A DNA stretch of 64,000 bases from Hyphomonadaceae bacterium UBA1849 (GTDB taxonomy: Bacteria > Pseudomonadota > Alphaproteobacteria > Caulobacterales > Hyphomonadaceae), in assembly GCA_002338565.1 (NCBI GenBank), contig DDIN01000008.1:427090-491089 (forward strand). The letters are read 5' to 3'. The notes beneath the pieces are model-generated. The model was not told where the DNA came from. It was given only the letters and a program-made list of their open reading frames with translations, and searched no databases. A program made the translations under genes and the position numbers. Positions 25,791-35,263 of the stretch are shown here, piece after piece (position 1 is the first letter of the stretch; every line of letters begins with the position of its first letter).

Positions 25791-26465
25791 ATGGATCTGT
25801 TAGCCCCACAGCTGGCACCTTTTACCATCGCACTCGGCATTCTCGCACTGATTGCGGTCGCCGAAGTGATATCGGTATTGATGGGCGCCGGTGTTTCGGG
25901 ACTTCTTGATAGTGCCTTGCCTGACATAGACGCAGACATGGATATGGATGCGCCCGATCAGGGTTTGCCGGATATTGGCGGCGGAAACGTCATTGTCGCC
26001 ATTCTGGCCTGGCTATCAGTCGGCAGGGTTCCGACGCTGATTATTCTGGCCGCGCTTCTCTTCGGTTTTGGTGTAATCGGCCTTGTGCTTCAGAACACGC
26101 TTTACGGCATACTCGGCTTTATGATGCCGCCATGGCTGGCCATTATTCCGGCCTTCGTGCTGGCGCTTCCCGTCACACGGTATATCGGCCTTGGCCTCGC
26201 CCGCATCATGCCGAAAGAAGAAACAAGCGCCGTATCTACGGAGACGTTTGTCGGCCGGCTTGCCACCATCATTCGCGGCATCGCCCGTGAAGGCCAACCC
26301 GCAGAAGCCAAGCTGAAAGATAGCGAAGGCCTCACCCACTACTTACTCGTCGCGCCTCTGGAATCAGGCACGGAGTTCGAGCCCGGACAGGAGGTGCTGA
26401 TCGTTCAACAGAACGGCGCGACCTTCCTTGCCATCACGAACCCGCACCCGGCTGCGCACATCTGA
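25791..26465 (+). CDS. yqiJ: YqiJ-like OB-fold inner membrane protein
   Basis: ATG 25791 is preferred over the frame start 25761 because GAGGAGAGGAAG lies immediately upstream. The 224-residue product has hydrophobic segments at about residues 11-35, 68-92 and 97-125, an acidic loop (DIDADMDMDAPDQG) between the first two, and a soluble C-terminal OB-like domain (TETFVGRLATIIRGIAREGQPAEAKL in part). This matches YqiJ/DUF1449 proteins, which are partners of the flotillin YqiK. It is followed 27 bp later by yqiK, forming an operon. Confidence 0.85.
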   Translation: MDLLAPQLAPFTIALGILALIAVAEVISVLMGAGVSGLLDSALPDIDADMDMDAPDQGLPDIGGGNVIVAILAWLSVGRVPTLIILAALLFGFGVIGLVLQNTLYGILGFMMPPWLAIIPAFVLALPVTRYIGLGLARIMPKEETSAVSTETFVGRLATIIRGIAREGQPAEAKLKDSEGLTHYLLVAPLESGTEFEPGQEVLIVQQNGATFLAITNPHPAAHI

Positions 26466-26492
26466 TTATAAATCCAGGAAAGGATGCAATAC

Positions 26493-28202
26493 ATGGAAAG
26501 CTGGACTTATTATGGCACCATCGCCGGTGCGGTTGTTCTGCTCTTTATCGTCACCGGCTTCGTGCTCGCCCGCCTCTTCCGGCGCGCGTCCAAGGAAGTC
26601 TCATTCGTCAGAACCGGCTTTGGCGGCCAGAAAGTCATCATGAATGGCGGCGCGCTGGTTTACCCGATCCTGCACGAGATCATTCCGGTCAATATGAACA
26701 CGCTGCGCCTTGAAGTGCGTCGCCATCATGAACAGGCGCTCATCACCCGCGACCGTATGCGTGTCGATGTTCAGGCCGAGTTCTATGTCCGCGTCCAGCC
26801 GACGCTGGAAGCTGTGGCGAACGCAGCACAAACGCTCGGCCGCCGTACTATGCAGCCGGAACATCTGCGCGAGTTGATCGAAGGCAAGTTTGTTGACGCC
26901 CTTCGTGCGGTTGCCGCCGAAATGGCAATGGAAGAACTTCACGAACAGCGCGTCGCCTTCGTTCAGAAGGTACAGGCTGCAGTATCGGAAGACATTCTGA
27001 AGAACGGTCTGGAGCTGGAATCTGTGTCCCTCACCGGTCTCGACCAGACGTCCAAAGAATACTTCAACCCGGACAACGCGTTCGACGCTGAAGGTCTCAC
27101 CAAGCTCACCATGGAAATTGAGGCGCGTCGTAAGAAGCGTAACGATATCGAGCAGGAGACCGAAGTCGAAATCCAGCTCAAGAACCTGGACGCTGAACAG
27201 CGTCGCCTGCAAATCTCGCGAGATAGCGAATACGCTAACCTTGAGCAGCAACGCGAAGTCGAAGTCCGCCGTGCCGGTCAGTCTGCGCAGATCGCGCAGG
27301 AACAGGCCGAGCGCCGTCGTGAAGCCGAACAGGCCACGATTGTTGCCGACCGTCAGGTGAAGGAATCTGCCATTGCTGCTGACCGCGTGGTTCAGGAGCA
27401 GGACATTCAGAAAGACCAGGCCGTTGAAGCCGCTCAGGTTGAGAAGGAAAAGCAGATCGAACTGGCCCGCCAGGACCGCGACATTGCGATTGCCGAGAAA
27501 TCCCGCGCCAATTCCGAAGCTGATGCAGAAGCGGACCGCGCACGCGCAATCGCCGCAAAAGCTGCTGAGGAAGTTGTCACGTCCCGTGAGACTGAAATCG
27601 CAGAACGTGACAAGGCTATCGAACTGATCGAAGCGAAAAAGATCGCCGAGCAACAGGCTATTGCGATCAAGGTTGCGGCTGAAACCGAAAAGTCTGCTGC
27701 GGCTGACAAAGCTGAAGCTGTACGCGTTGAAGCCGATGCACACGCCGCTCGTCTGCGTATCGAAGCGCAGGGTGATGCGGACGCAGAAAAACTCCGCGCC
27801 GAAGCCCTTGAAGCGGTTTACCGTGTCGAAGCGGAAGGTAAGCGCGCAGTCAACGAAGCGGCTAACGTGCTCAGCCCTGAGCAGATTGCGATGCAGATCA
27901 AGCAGGCGCTCATCGAGTCGCTGCCTGCAATCATCGAACAGTCCGTCAAGCCGATGGAAGCGATCGACTCCATCAAAATCCTCAATGTTGAGGGTCTGAA
28001 CGGTGTTGCTAATGGCGCTGGTGGCGGCGGAAGCGCCGAAGGTGGCAGCGTGGCAGATCAGGCGGTAAGTGCTGCCCTGAAGTACCGCGCACAAGCTCCG
28101 CTTCTGGATAGCCTGATGGCTGAGTTGGGCCTGAAAGGTGATGCTCTGAACCACCTCACCGGGGCGGTGAATGGTTCGGATAAACCGGCGAGCGACGCAT
28201 AA
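26493..28202 (+). CDS. yqiK: Flotillin/YqiK-family SPFH domain protein
   Basis: ATG 26493 fits the AAAGGA ribosome-binding site better than ATG 26484. The roughly 569-residue protein has an N-terminal membrane helix (about residues 5-25), an SPFH/band 7 domain (residues about 40-230: MNTLRLEVRRHHEQALITRD, MRVDVQAEFYVRVQPTLEAV), then a long coiled coil of Ala/Glu/Arg heptads to about residue 440 and a Gly-rich C-terminal part. Flotillins form membrane microdomain scaffolds. Yqi-type members contribute to envelope function. It ends just before a strong terminator, closing the yqiJ-yqiK operon. Confidence 0.9.
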   Translation: MESWTYYGTIAGAVVLLFIVTGFVLARLFRRASKEVSFVRTGFGGQKVIMNGGALVYPILHEIIPVNMNTLRLEVRRHHEQALITRDRMRVDVQAEFYVRVQPTLEAVANAAQTLGRRTMQPEHLRELIEGKFVDALRAVAAEMAMEELHEQRVAFVQKVQAAVSEDILKNGLELESVSLTGLDQTSKEYFNPDNAFDAEGLTKLTMEIEARRKKRNDIEQETEVEIQLKNLDAEQRRLQISRDSEYANLEQQREVEVRRAGQSAQIAQEQAERRREAEQATIVADRQVKESAIAADRVVQEQDIQKDQAVEAAQVEKEKQIELARQDRDIAIAEKSRANSEADAEADRARAIAAKAAEEVVTSRETEIAERDKAIELIEAKKIAEQQAIAIKVAAETEKSAAADKAEAVRVEADAHAARLRIEAQGDADAEKLRAEALEAVYRVEAEGKRAVNEAANVLSPEQIAMQIKQALIESLPAIIEQSVKPMEAIDSIKILNVEGLNGVANGAGGGGSAEGGSVADQAVSAALKYRAQAPLLDSLMAELGLKGDALNHLTGAVNGSDKPASDA

Positions 28203-28223
28203 CTTTCCCGCCGATTTGAATGC

Positions 28224-28255
28224 AAAACCCCGAACAGACCGTTCGGGGTTTTCTT
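28224..28255 (+). terminator. Rho-independent terminator after yqiK
   Basis: Stem AAAACCCCGAAC, loop AGACC, complementary arm GTTCGGGGTTTT, followed by CTTATTTA. It lies 22 bp downstream of the yqiK stop. Confidence 0.9.
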
Positions 28256-28352
28256 ATTTAGAGATCACAGTAGCCCTCTGAATAACATCTACAAATCGAC
28301 ACTATCACCCGTTAGCCCAATTGAAGACCTCAAAAATACGGCACCGGCCCCA

Positions 28353-28886
28353 ATGAACCGCACCCTCACCATCCTCGCCTGCCTTATCCCCGCCCTGGCC
28401 ATTCTGGTGCTTTGGGGAACGGGTTATAGCAGCCGAGCATTGAACTGGTGGTCACTCTCCAAAAGCGAGATCATTGATGGTGCTCGAGCGTATCGTGACA
28501 GGTATGACAATCCGGTCGAACCGCGGCTAAGCAATGCATATGCCTGCCTCTATGCTGTATCTTGCGACGGCGAGCGGGCCCGTCTCGTTCCGGTCACCGA
28601 TCCAGAAAACTGGGACTTTGAAGCCACCAGATCGACGATTTGGAACCGTCGCTTCTCCGACGTATGTCCCGGTCGAACCGCAAATTTCGGACTACACTGG
28701 ATTGACGCATCGGGCGCAGACATTCCAGACCATCTGGAGAACGCCTATTGGTCCTTCCATAATGATCGCTTCGTGATGCGGCTTGGTCGTTTCAATTCTG
28801 GATCGTTCAGTGAGGAACCATGGCAGCGCTGCACGCCGGAAACAGCCATTCTATCTCCACTACACGAGCAATCATCCGCTGACTGA
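28353..28886 (+). CDS. Hypothetical membrane-anchored protein
   Basis: The 177-residue protein has one N-terminal membrane helix (residues 4-22: TLTILACLIPALAILVLWG), then a soluble periplasmic-looking domain with many Trp, Asp and Arg residues and four Cys residues spread over the domain (ACLYAVSC, DVCPGR, QRCTP), which could form disulfides. No family was recognised. The last 15 bp overlap the convergent transporter gene. Confidence 0.6.
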   Translation: MNRTLTILACLIPALAILVLWGTGYSSRALNWWSLSKSEIIDGARAYRDRYDNPVEPRLSNAYACLYAVSCDGERARLVPVTDPENWDFEATRSTIWNRRFSDVCPGRTANFGLHWIDASGADIPDHLENAYWSFHNDRFVMRLGRFNSGSFSEEPWQRCTPETAILSPLHEQSSAD

Positions 28887-30245
28887 ACCGGATTCTGCGT
28901 CTGGTTTCTCTGCAGCACTCACCACGTCTTCTTGTGGGGTCAGAATCCGGCAAAGCACCAGATCGCCCGTCACGTTCACCGCGGTGCGCGCCATGTCGAG
29001 AATACGGTCTACCCCCAGAACCAATGGCAGGCCTGCCAGCGGAATACCGAAGCTCGCCGCGGTCGCAGACAAGATGGCGATACTCGCCCCCGGCGCTGCG
29101 GGCGCACCGATGGAGGCGCCCGTCAGCGTGATCATCACAAGCGCCATATCCCCGAAGGACAAACTGGCCCCGCCAATATCGGCCAGAAACACAATCGCGA
29201 CCGTCTGATAGAGCGCCGTGCCCGCCATATTGACAGTAGACGCCAGCGGGATGACAGCACCTGCGAGCGACGTAGGCGTCTTCAGCTTGTCGACCGCTGT
29301 TTTCATCGTCAGAGGCATCACCGCGGCAGAACTGGACGTCGAGAACGCCAGCAACTGAACCGGCCCAACGGCTTTCAGAAACGTGCCCGGCCCGATACGC
29401 CCGAACACGGCGGCGATCATCAGATAAAGCACAAGCAGAGCCAGCAGGCCTGCCAGAACGATGGCGCAATACACCGCGAGGTCCAGCAAGGTCTGTACGC
29501 CGCTCGCCATCATAGTCTCTGCCATCAGGCCGAACACAGCCAGCGGCGCAAAGCGCATGGCGACACGGATCACCGTCATGCTGATCTCAAGCATAGCCTG
29601 GGACAGCGCAACCAGCGGGCGGGTGAGTTCGCGGTTATCAGCAATCACGGCGGCGATACCCACGAAGAGCGAAAAGACCACAATTGCCAGCATGTCCTGC
29701 TCTAGCAGAGAGGCCGTTATATTCTGCGGGATCAGATTGGTGATCATGTCCGGAATATCGCGCGTCATATCCTGCAGTGCAGAACCTGGCTCCGGCGCAT
29801 CAGGCGTCACAAAAGGAAGGCGAGGCGCGGCAGGCACTGCTGCCGTAACATCACCTGCCCCACCGGGCCTGATCAAACGGGCCAGAAAAAGGCCGATCGC
29901 CGACGCGGCGACCGTCGTGGACAGGATAAACAAAAGCAGTTTGCGGCCGATAGATTTCAGAGCATCACTACTGCCCGTGCCCGCAATACCGAGAATGATA
30001 GAGCTCGCCGCCAGCGGAATGATGACCATCCGGATCGCTGCGAGAAACAGCTTTCCTGGGAGAGCTACCCATTTGCCAATCAGCTCTGCAGTCTCGCGCG
30101 ATATAAGCGCAAGATCAGGCCCCAGCATCAGCCCGAAGGAAATACCGAACACGAGCGACAGGATCACCTGCAACCACAAACGGCCACGGATCAGCGCATC
30201 CAGTCGATGGCTCAGGCGGCGGTAGGTAAAACGTGTTTGTGGCAT
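28872..30245 (-). CDS. Dicarboxylate/amino acid:cation symporter (SDF/GltP-DctA family)
   Basis: The 457-residue protein (start ATG 30245; the frame extends to 30293 without a start signal) has ten or so membrane helices and the family motifs: LPLTMKTAVDKLKTP, the serine-rich FSTSSSAAVMPLTM reentrant loop, IPLASTVNMAGTALYQTVA and LVLGVDRILDMARTAVNVTGD. These are the substrate and Na+/H+ binding sites of the glutamate/dicarboxylate family. It imports acidic amino acids or C4-dicarboxylates. Substrate specificity cannot be read from this. It faces the hypothetical gene with a 15-bp overlap. Confidence 0.9.
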   Translation of the reverse strand: MPQTRFTYRRLSHRLDALIRGRLWLQVILSLVFGISFGLMLGPDLALISRETAELIGKWVALPGKLFLAAIRMVIIPLAASSIILGIAGTGSSDALKSIGRKLLLFILSTTVAASAIGLFLARLIRPGGAGDVTAAVPAAPRLPFVTPDAPEPGSALQDMTRDIPDMITNLIPQNITASLLEQDMLAIVVFSLFVGIAAVIADNRELTRPLVALSQAMLEISMTVIRVAMRFAPLAVFGLMAETMMASGVQTLLDLAVYCAIVLAGLLALLVLYLMIAAVFGRIGPGTFLKAVGPVQLLAFSTSSSAAVMPLTMKTAVDKLKTPTSLAGAVIPLASTVNMAGTALYQTVAIVFLADIGGASLSFGDMALVMITLTGASIGAPAAPGASIAILSATAASFGIPLAGLPLVLGVDRILDMARTAVNVTGDLVLCRILTPQEDVVSAAEKPDAESGSVSG

Positions 30246-30587
30246 GGTTATACGGCTCTGATGTGCAGGCTCTGCGAAGGCCGTAAAATACACTTTCGGC
30301 CCAAAAAGCGACAGCGGACCGATCGTCGCCAGTCAGACCGGATCAGACGTCAGCACATAGATAACTTCATTTTTTCCTGAAAAATCAATCGAAACAACTC
30401 AACCCACAAGAGAAAAAGTGTCATCAAAATACGTGCAACTAAACACATTAATATATTGCCAGAACTCTGTAAATAATCACTTTTCTATTTCTGTTCGATA
30501 TTTTTGATTCTCCTATCTGGCGAAAATTCAATTTCTACGAGACGCTACCTTTGCTCGAAAGAGCACACAAAGAAGGGACGTTTCATT
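30246..30587. other. AT-rich 342-bp leader region before the collar-protein triplet
   Basis: No gene is visible. The interval is clearly AT-richer than the flanks and likely holds the promoters of the divergent symporter and collar genes. A small hairpin TGCTC-GAAA-GAGCA (30552-30565) with a stable GAAA tetraloop lies about 22 bp before the first collar start, in the likely mRNA leader. Confidence 0.5.
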
Positions 30588-31196
30588 ATGAGGAAAACGC
30601 TTAAAGGGGCCGCTCTGGCCGCTATCTCACTCACGTGTCTGGGTGCCGCTGACGCCGGCGACTATCAGTACATTGGTGACGTGATTTTAAACGGGTCGAG
30701 CTTTTGCCCCCGGAACACTTTGCCTGCCGAAGGTCAGACGCTGGACATCGCCTCTTACCAGGCGCTCTATTCACTGATCGGCGTCATGTATGGCGGGAAT
30801 GGGATAAGCAGTTTCAACCTGCCTGATTTGCGAGGCCGCATTCCTATGGGCCGAGGCACGACATTGGGCGGTGGGCCAACATTCATCCAGGGTCAGACTG
30901 ATGGAACAGAAACGCGCGCACTTAGCGGCGCCAATCTGTATACGCACAATCATGCGCTCCAGTCAGCGAATGAAGACACAGATACCGGCGACTCGACGAA
31001 TGCAATGCTGGGCGATCTGAGCTCGTTACCGTCTGCCGCGCACTATTACCACGCGGGTCCGGTCGCACCGGACGAAATGCTCGACACAGATTCGATTTCA
31101 ACGACGGGTCAGTCCCAACCGTTCGAAAACCGACAGCCAATCATCGCGATGCGCTGGTGCATTTACATTAATGGCGACTATCCACCGCGCAGCTAA
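30588..31196 (+). CDS. Secreted phage-tail-collar domain protein, paralogue 1
   Basis: ATG 30588 follows AGAAGGG and opens a signal peptide ending in ADA-GD; the frame start at 30504 is too early. The 202-residue protein carries the tail collar/microcystin-dependent domain: IGDVILNGSSFCPRNTLPAEG, then MYGGNGISSFNLPDLRGRIP, and the His motif THNHAL. It closes with a WCIYINGDYPPRS-type end. Two tandem paralogues follow, all secreted and none accompanied by phage genes. Collar domains form trimeric fibre tips in phages; here an extracellular structural or adhesive role is inferred, not shown. Confidence 0.85.
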   Translation: MRKTLKGAALAAISLTCLGAADAGDYQYIGDVILNGSSFCPRNTLPAEGQTLDIASYQALYSLIGVMYGGNGISSFNLPDLRGRIPMGRGTTLGGGPTFIQGQTDGTETRALSGANLYTHNHALQSANEDTDTGDSTNAMLGDLSSLPSAAHYYHAGPVAPDEMLDTDSISTTGQSQPFENRQPIIAMRWCIYINGDYPPRS

Positions 31197-31236
31197 ACCA
31201 GCAATCCCGAAATTCCACGAGTAAGAGGAGACGAAT

Positions 31237-31845
31237 ATGCGTCGCTCACAAATTCTGAAATCCATGGGTTTTGCGGCATTCAGCGCAGCCCTGTCCGGAA
31301 CCGCCAATGCGGGGCCTTCTACCTATATGGGTGAAATCATTGTTACGGCAGCATCGTATTGCCCATACAACACCGTCGAAGCGGTTGGTCAGCTGATGGC
31401 GATTGCCGACAATCCTGCGCTGTTTTCATTATACGGCACAACATATGGCGGAAATGGTACGACCAGCTTTGGCATGCCTGACCTGCGCGGACGAGCACCT
31501 GTCCATTATGGACAAGGCCCGGGGCTTACCTATTATCCTTGGGGTACAGAGACAGGTATTGAACACAACTACCTGACGGTCGCCAACATCCCACCACACA
31601 GTCACAATGTTCTGACCACGTCGCAACCGCCAAACACGAACGATCCGGACGATGCACATCTGGCAAGCGCAGCTTCGCCACTACGTGCGGTCACAGGCTC
31701 AAGCGTCGATCCGAGCTATGATTTTGCGTCAACGCAGATCGGTCCAAGCGGCAGCGTTTCGCCGGACCCTGTCAACAATGTGCAGCCAATTCTGGCGATG
31801 CGTTACTGCATCACGGTGAATGGCTCCTATCCGCCGCGCAGCTAA
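31237..31845 (+). CDS. Secreted phage-tail-collar domain protein, paralogue 2
   Basis: The 202-residue protein begins with a signal peptide (GTANA-GP) after an AAGAGGAGA ribosome-binding site, 40 bp after paralogue 1. Shared elements: MGEIIVTAASYCPYNTVEA, TYGGNGTTSFGMPDLRGRAP, HSHNVL and the end MRYCITVNGSYPPRS. The two Cys residues at equivalent positions in all three copies suggest a conserved disulfide. The order and similarity imply tandem duplication and divergence. Confidence 0.85.
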   Translation: MRRSQILKSMGFAAFSAALSGTANAGPSTYMGEIIVTAASYCPYNTVEAVGQLMAIADNPALFSLYGTTYGGNGTTSFGMPDLRGRAPVHYGQGPGLTYYPWGTETGIEHNYLTVANIPPHSHNVLTTSQPPNTNDPDDAHLASAASPLRAVTGSSVDPSYDFASTQIGPSGSVSPDPVNNVQPILAMRYCITVNGSYPPRS

Positions 31846-31869
31846 GCAGATCAAATAAGGAAAATAGAC

Positions 31870-32475
31870 ATGCTAAAGAAGCTTTCTATCGCAATAGCGT
31901 CTGCCGCTGCACTGCTCGGCACGACAGGAACCGCGAATGCTGGTTCAGATCCATATATCGGCGACGTGATCCTCACCTCGTACAATTTCTGTCCGCGCGA
32001 CTTCATGGAAGCAAGTGGTCAGACACTGCAAATCGCACAGTATTCAGCACTCTACGCGTTAATCGGCACCACCTATGGCGGCGACGGACGGATCAATATG
32101 GCACTTCCGAACCTGAATGGACGAGTGCCGGTGCATTACGGACTGGGACTTGGGCTCCAGAACAATTATCCATGGGGCATGTATTACGGTTCGCACACCT
32201 CATACATTTCACAATCTAACTTTCCCGAGCACTCGCACACGCTGCAAGCCTCTCCGGACCAGCGGAACAGCGCCTCATTCGATGGCGCGCTTATGGCTCA
32301 ATTCCCAAGCACTGCGCTGGCATACACGGATTTGGGAACAAATAATGGGCCGGACTTTGCCTCGGACGCCATTACGACCGAGGGCGCTGGAAATACGGAC
32401 GTCTTTAACACCCAGCCATCTCTCACAATGATGTGGTGTATTGCGGTCGACGGAGCCTTCCCACCACGGTCTTAA
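31870..32475 (+). CDS. Secreted phage-tail-collar domain protein, paralogue 3
   Basis: The 201-residue protein starts 24 bp after paralogue 2, with an AAGGA site and a signal peptide ending in TANA-GS. It shows IGDVILTSYNFCPRDFMEA, TYGGDGRINMALPNLNGRVP and EHSHTLQ, and ends MMWCIAVDGAFPPRS. It is more diverged in the collar loop (NLNGR in place of DLRGR). A hairpin without T-tract follows downstream; the hybrid histidine kinase gene lies beyond on the opposite strand. Confidence 0.85.
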   Translation: MLKKLSIAIASAAALLGTTGTANAGSDPYIGDVILTSYNFCPRDFMEASGQTLQIAQYSALYALIGTTYGGDGRINMALPNLNGRVPVHYGLGLGLQNNYPWGMYYGSHTSYISQSNFPEHSHTLQASPDQRNSASFDGALMAQFPSTALAYTDLGTNNGPDFASDAITTEGAGNTDVFNTQPSLTMMWCIAVDGAFPPRS

Positions 32476-32533
32476 AGCACACCTTTCGGTCGGCCCGTTC
32501 TTGAAGGACGGGCCGGTCGCTCATTGCGAAGCT

Positions 32534-34297
32534 TCAGTCGACCGCAGGCATGCCCGCAGCACTCATCTTCCGCAGATGGGCCTCCTGCATCACGCGCAAT
32601 AGCTCGTCGATACGCAGAGGCTTGGAGATAAAATCATCCATGCCGCCCGCCAGCAGCCGCTCACGCTCACCCACCATCGCGTCCGCTGTCACAGCGACCA
32701 CATAGATGTTGGCAAAGTGCTTACCGCTTTCACGAATGGCGCGGGTGGCCTCCACACCATTCAGGCGCGGCATATTCTTATCCATGAGAATGACATCGAA
32801 GGTGTTATTCTCGAGCCTTTTCAGACACTCTACGCCATCCGCCACCATCTCGAAGTCTACACCCAGAATTTTCAGATACTCGCCGAGCACAAGCTTGTTG
32901 ACCTCATGGTCCTCCACGACGAGCGCGCGCAGCTCACCAAGCTCGGAGAGCATGACAGTATCGTCTTCTTCGTCTTCCGGCTGCTCTACACAGCGCAAAG
33001 GCAGGCAGGCGCAGAACACGCTGCCCTCCGGACCGGTTCTTTCCAGCGTAAGCTCGCCGCCCATTAGCTCGATCAACATACGTGAGATCGGCAGACCGAG
33101 GCCCGTGCCACCCTCAACATTATCCCCGCTCACATCACCCTGAACAAAGGCTTCAAAGATTCGTGGCACCGCTTCGGGGCTGATACCATTTCCGGTGTCA
33201 GTCACCCGCATTTTGAGAACCGCGCTATCATTGGTGCAATCGGTGAGTTCCGCCTCAAAGCGCACTTCACCCGCATCAGTATATTTCACTGCGTTGGAGA
33301 CCAGATTGTGCACGACCTGCCGCAAGCGCAGCTCATCAAGCTCGGCACCGATGTTCAGCTCGTCCGGAAGGCTGACCACAAAACCAAGCCCACGCGCTTC
33401 TGCGACCTCAGCCCAGCCCTGAACATCTTTTTCCAGCGCCGAACGCAAATTGGCTGGTTGAAGCGTAATGGTCATCTTGCCCGCTTCGATTTTCGAAAGG
33501 TCGAGCAGGTCATTGAGGATCAGCAGCAGCGAGTCGCCGGATTCGCGCAGCGTCTCTGTCAGCTCCTTCTCCCGCCGGTTCAGATCAGACCGGATAAGAA
33601 CATCTGTGAGCCCGATAATGCCATGCAATGGCGTGCGCAGTTCATGGCTCATCTTGGCCAGGAACTCGGACTGTGCTGCCTCTGCACGCGCAGCACGTTC
33701 GGCATTCTCTCGCATCTTGCGAAGCGCCATGAAGGTACGCCCCGTCAGCATCGCTGACAAAGTGGCGGAAAGTGTCATGAAGTAAAATGCGTTGGTTGCC
33801 CGGTTCAGGTCGCGATGTCGCTCGCCGGATGCCCATTGCACCGGAGAGTCCCACGTTACCCATGCCAGAAAGCAAATCACCAGCGTGCCAACGGCCCAGA
33901 AAATTATCGCCGCCCGTCGCCCCGAAATATATCCGCACAGGAGCGGGCCGACGATCAGCAGCGGCACGAGCGCGGAGTTGATACCCGCATCCTGAGGCAG
34001 AGCCGAGGCGATCATCCCCAGAAACAACATGGCCGAGAAGATGACGGCATAAACATCGTAATTCTTGTACCAGCGCAGCGCATGTACGGCGGTGGCTATA
34101 CAAACCACAGTGATGGTGCAGATGGTGTGGTCATACGTCCATTCGCCATGATCTATAGAAATGACGGTCAGATTGATCAGCTGCATAACGACAAACATCA
34201 GCCCGACGAGCCAGATCGCACGATACCGGATCAGGTCTTCGGTTGGCGTCTCCGGATCAATCCGCAGAAGGCGCTCATATCGCTGGATTAAAGTCAT
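32534..34297 (-). CDS. Hybrid sensor histidine kinase with receiver domain
   Basis: ATG 34297 is taken as start (GGTGGAG upstream) though the frame reads to 34348. About 587 residues: six membrane helices in the N-terminal third (residues 25-190), a HisKA domain with SEFLAKMSHELRTPLHGIIG, a catalytic domain with VVHNLVSNAVKYTDAGEVRF, TDTGNGISP and GGTGLGLPISRML, then a receiver domain with LVVEDHEVNKLVLGEYL, VILMDKNMPRLNG and SKPL. It is a sensor with an embedded receiver, probably acting through a phosphotransfer protein. Input ligand is unknown. No partner response regulator lies next to it. Confidence 0.92.
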   Translation of the reverse strand: MTLIQRYERLLRIDPETPTEDLIRYRAIWLVGLMFVVMQLINLTVISIDHGEWTYDHTICTITVVCIATAVHALRWYKNYDVYAVIFSAMLFLGMIASALPQDAGINSALVPLLIVGPLLCGYISGRRAAIIFWAVGTLVICFLAWVTWDSPVQWASGERHRDLNRATNAFYFMTLSATLSAMLTGRTFMALRKMRENAERAARAEAAQSEFLAKMSHELRTPLHGIIGLTDVLIRSDLNRREKELTETLRESGDSLLLILNDLLDLSKIEAGKMTITLQPANLRSALEKDVQGWAEVAEARGLGFVVSLPDELNIGAELDELRLRQVVHNLVSNAVKYTDAGEVRFEAELTDCTNDSAVLKMRVTDTGNGISPEAVPRIFEAFVQGDVSGDNVEGGTGLGLPISRMLIELMGGELTLERTGPEGSVFCACLPLRCVEQPEDEEDDTVMLSELGELRALVVEDHEVNKLVLGEYLKILGVDFEMVADGVECLKRLENNTFDVILMDKNMPRLNGVEATRAIRESGKHFANIYVVAVTADAMVGERERLLAGGMDDFISKPLRIDELLRVMQEAHLRKMSAAGMPAVD

Positions 34298-34508
34298 GCT
34301 CCACCCCGAACGGAGATGACCTTTCCCGACGATCACCCCCTCAAACATGATCAGCCAGCCCGCAAGCCCTCGCGATCATTCTGCGCCTCCCTATAGCGAG
34401 AAGGGTCTAACAAAGACTAACCAGAGGGGAATTTCTTTCAAATTTCGCCGCTGCCGTTTGCAGGCCGGAAAACGCTTTGCGCGACACTGTCCGCAGGAGT
34501 GATCAGAC

Positions 34509-35174
34509 ATGAGTGGTTTAAAACGAGCTCGAAACAAAGCCTGGCTTAGCGCACTCGCCCTTTTGGGCGGCGCCGTTACGCTTGCAGCCTGCCCATCCCC
34601 CGGTGCTGACGAACTTGCCCGCATAGAGCGCATTCGCGGCGCTGGCGTCACGCCTTCTGCAGAGCCATTGCCGCTTGAACTGCAGACCATGCGCAATGTG
34701 ATTCAGGAACGTGATGGTCTTTATTCACGCAATCACGTCATCACGACAGGAAACTGGATGGCAAGCTGCCAGTATTCCCGCAACGGGAATGGCGAACATG
34801 CCGCTTGCGACGTCGCGCCATTCTCCGGCGAAATCCTGTCAGGCCACCCTGTACCCGTTCCGAACATGGCCGTCACCGAGCATCGCTCCGGACGCGCGCC
34901 AACGATCACCCTCGTCATCCATAGCGCGCAGGCCGGCACAGGCTGGGCCTATGCATGTGGCAACCGCACCCGCCAGATCGGTGAAGGCCTTAACGGGCGC
35001 GCACTGCTGGACGAACGTGCTTCGCAGGTCTTCCTGAACGTGATGAAAACCCGCGACTGTGAGTTCAGCTTTGTACCCGAAGGCTCGCAGGACAGGGTCG
35101 TCATTCGCCATCTGGCACACGGCTTTGAAGAAGCGCACACATACGCCACACGTTATGTGACCAGCCCCGACTGA
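34509..35174 (+). CDS. Putative lipoprotein of unknown function
   Basis: The 221-residue product has a lipoprotein signal peptide with LAAC as lipobox at about residue 28, an unstructured linker and a soluble domain with two Cys pairs (SCQYSRNGNGEHAACDV, YACGN, TRDCEFSF). A small, mixed alpha/beta domain is expected, with disulfides fitting a periplasmic site. No named family was recognised. The gene faces no operon partner, and the next gene starts 90 bp downstream. Confidence 0.65.
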   Translation: MSGLKRARNKAWLSALALLGGAVTLAACPSPGADELARIERIRGAGVTPSAEPLPLELQTMRNVIQERDGLYSRNHVITTGNWMASCQYSRNGNGEHAACDVAPFSGEILSGHPVPVPNMAVTEHRSGRAPTITLVIHSAQAGTGWAYACGNRTRQIGEGLNGRALLDERASQVFLNVMKTRDCEFSFVPEGSQDRVVIRHLAHGFEEAHTYATRYVTSPD

Positions 35175-35208
35175 CCTGCGGCGCCTGCCTGAAATATCTG
35201 TAATCCTA

Positions 35209-35234
35209 GGAACGTTCGCCCGCAAAGCTGCGTT
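35209..35234 (+). promoter_or_regulatory. EcfG-type promoter GGAAC-N17-CGTT before the rcnB-like gene
   Basis: GGAAC (35209-35213) and CGTT (35231-35234) are separated by 17 bp, matching the general stress sigma factor EcfG consensus of alphaproteobacteria. The -10 element ends 29 bp before the start codon at 35264. Confidence 0.75.
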
Positions 35235-35263
35235 GTGTCTGCATACCAATTAAGGAGGCAGAT

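Noticed and set aside
26601..28154. 517-codon minus-strand frame opposite yqiK
   Set aside because: It is a shadow of the yqiK coiled-coil codons. yqiK shows a clear SPFH domain, ribosome-binding site and terminator; the antisense product is Phe/Arg-rich with no domain.
32491..32515. Strong hairpin CGGCCCGT/ACGGGCCG after the collar triplet
   Set aside because: No T-tract follows on either strand, so it was not called as an intrinsic terminator.
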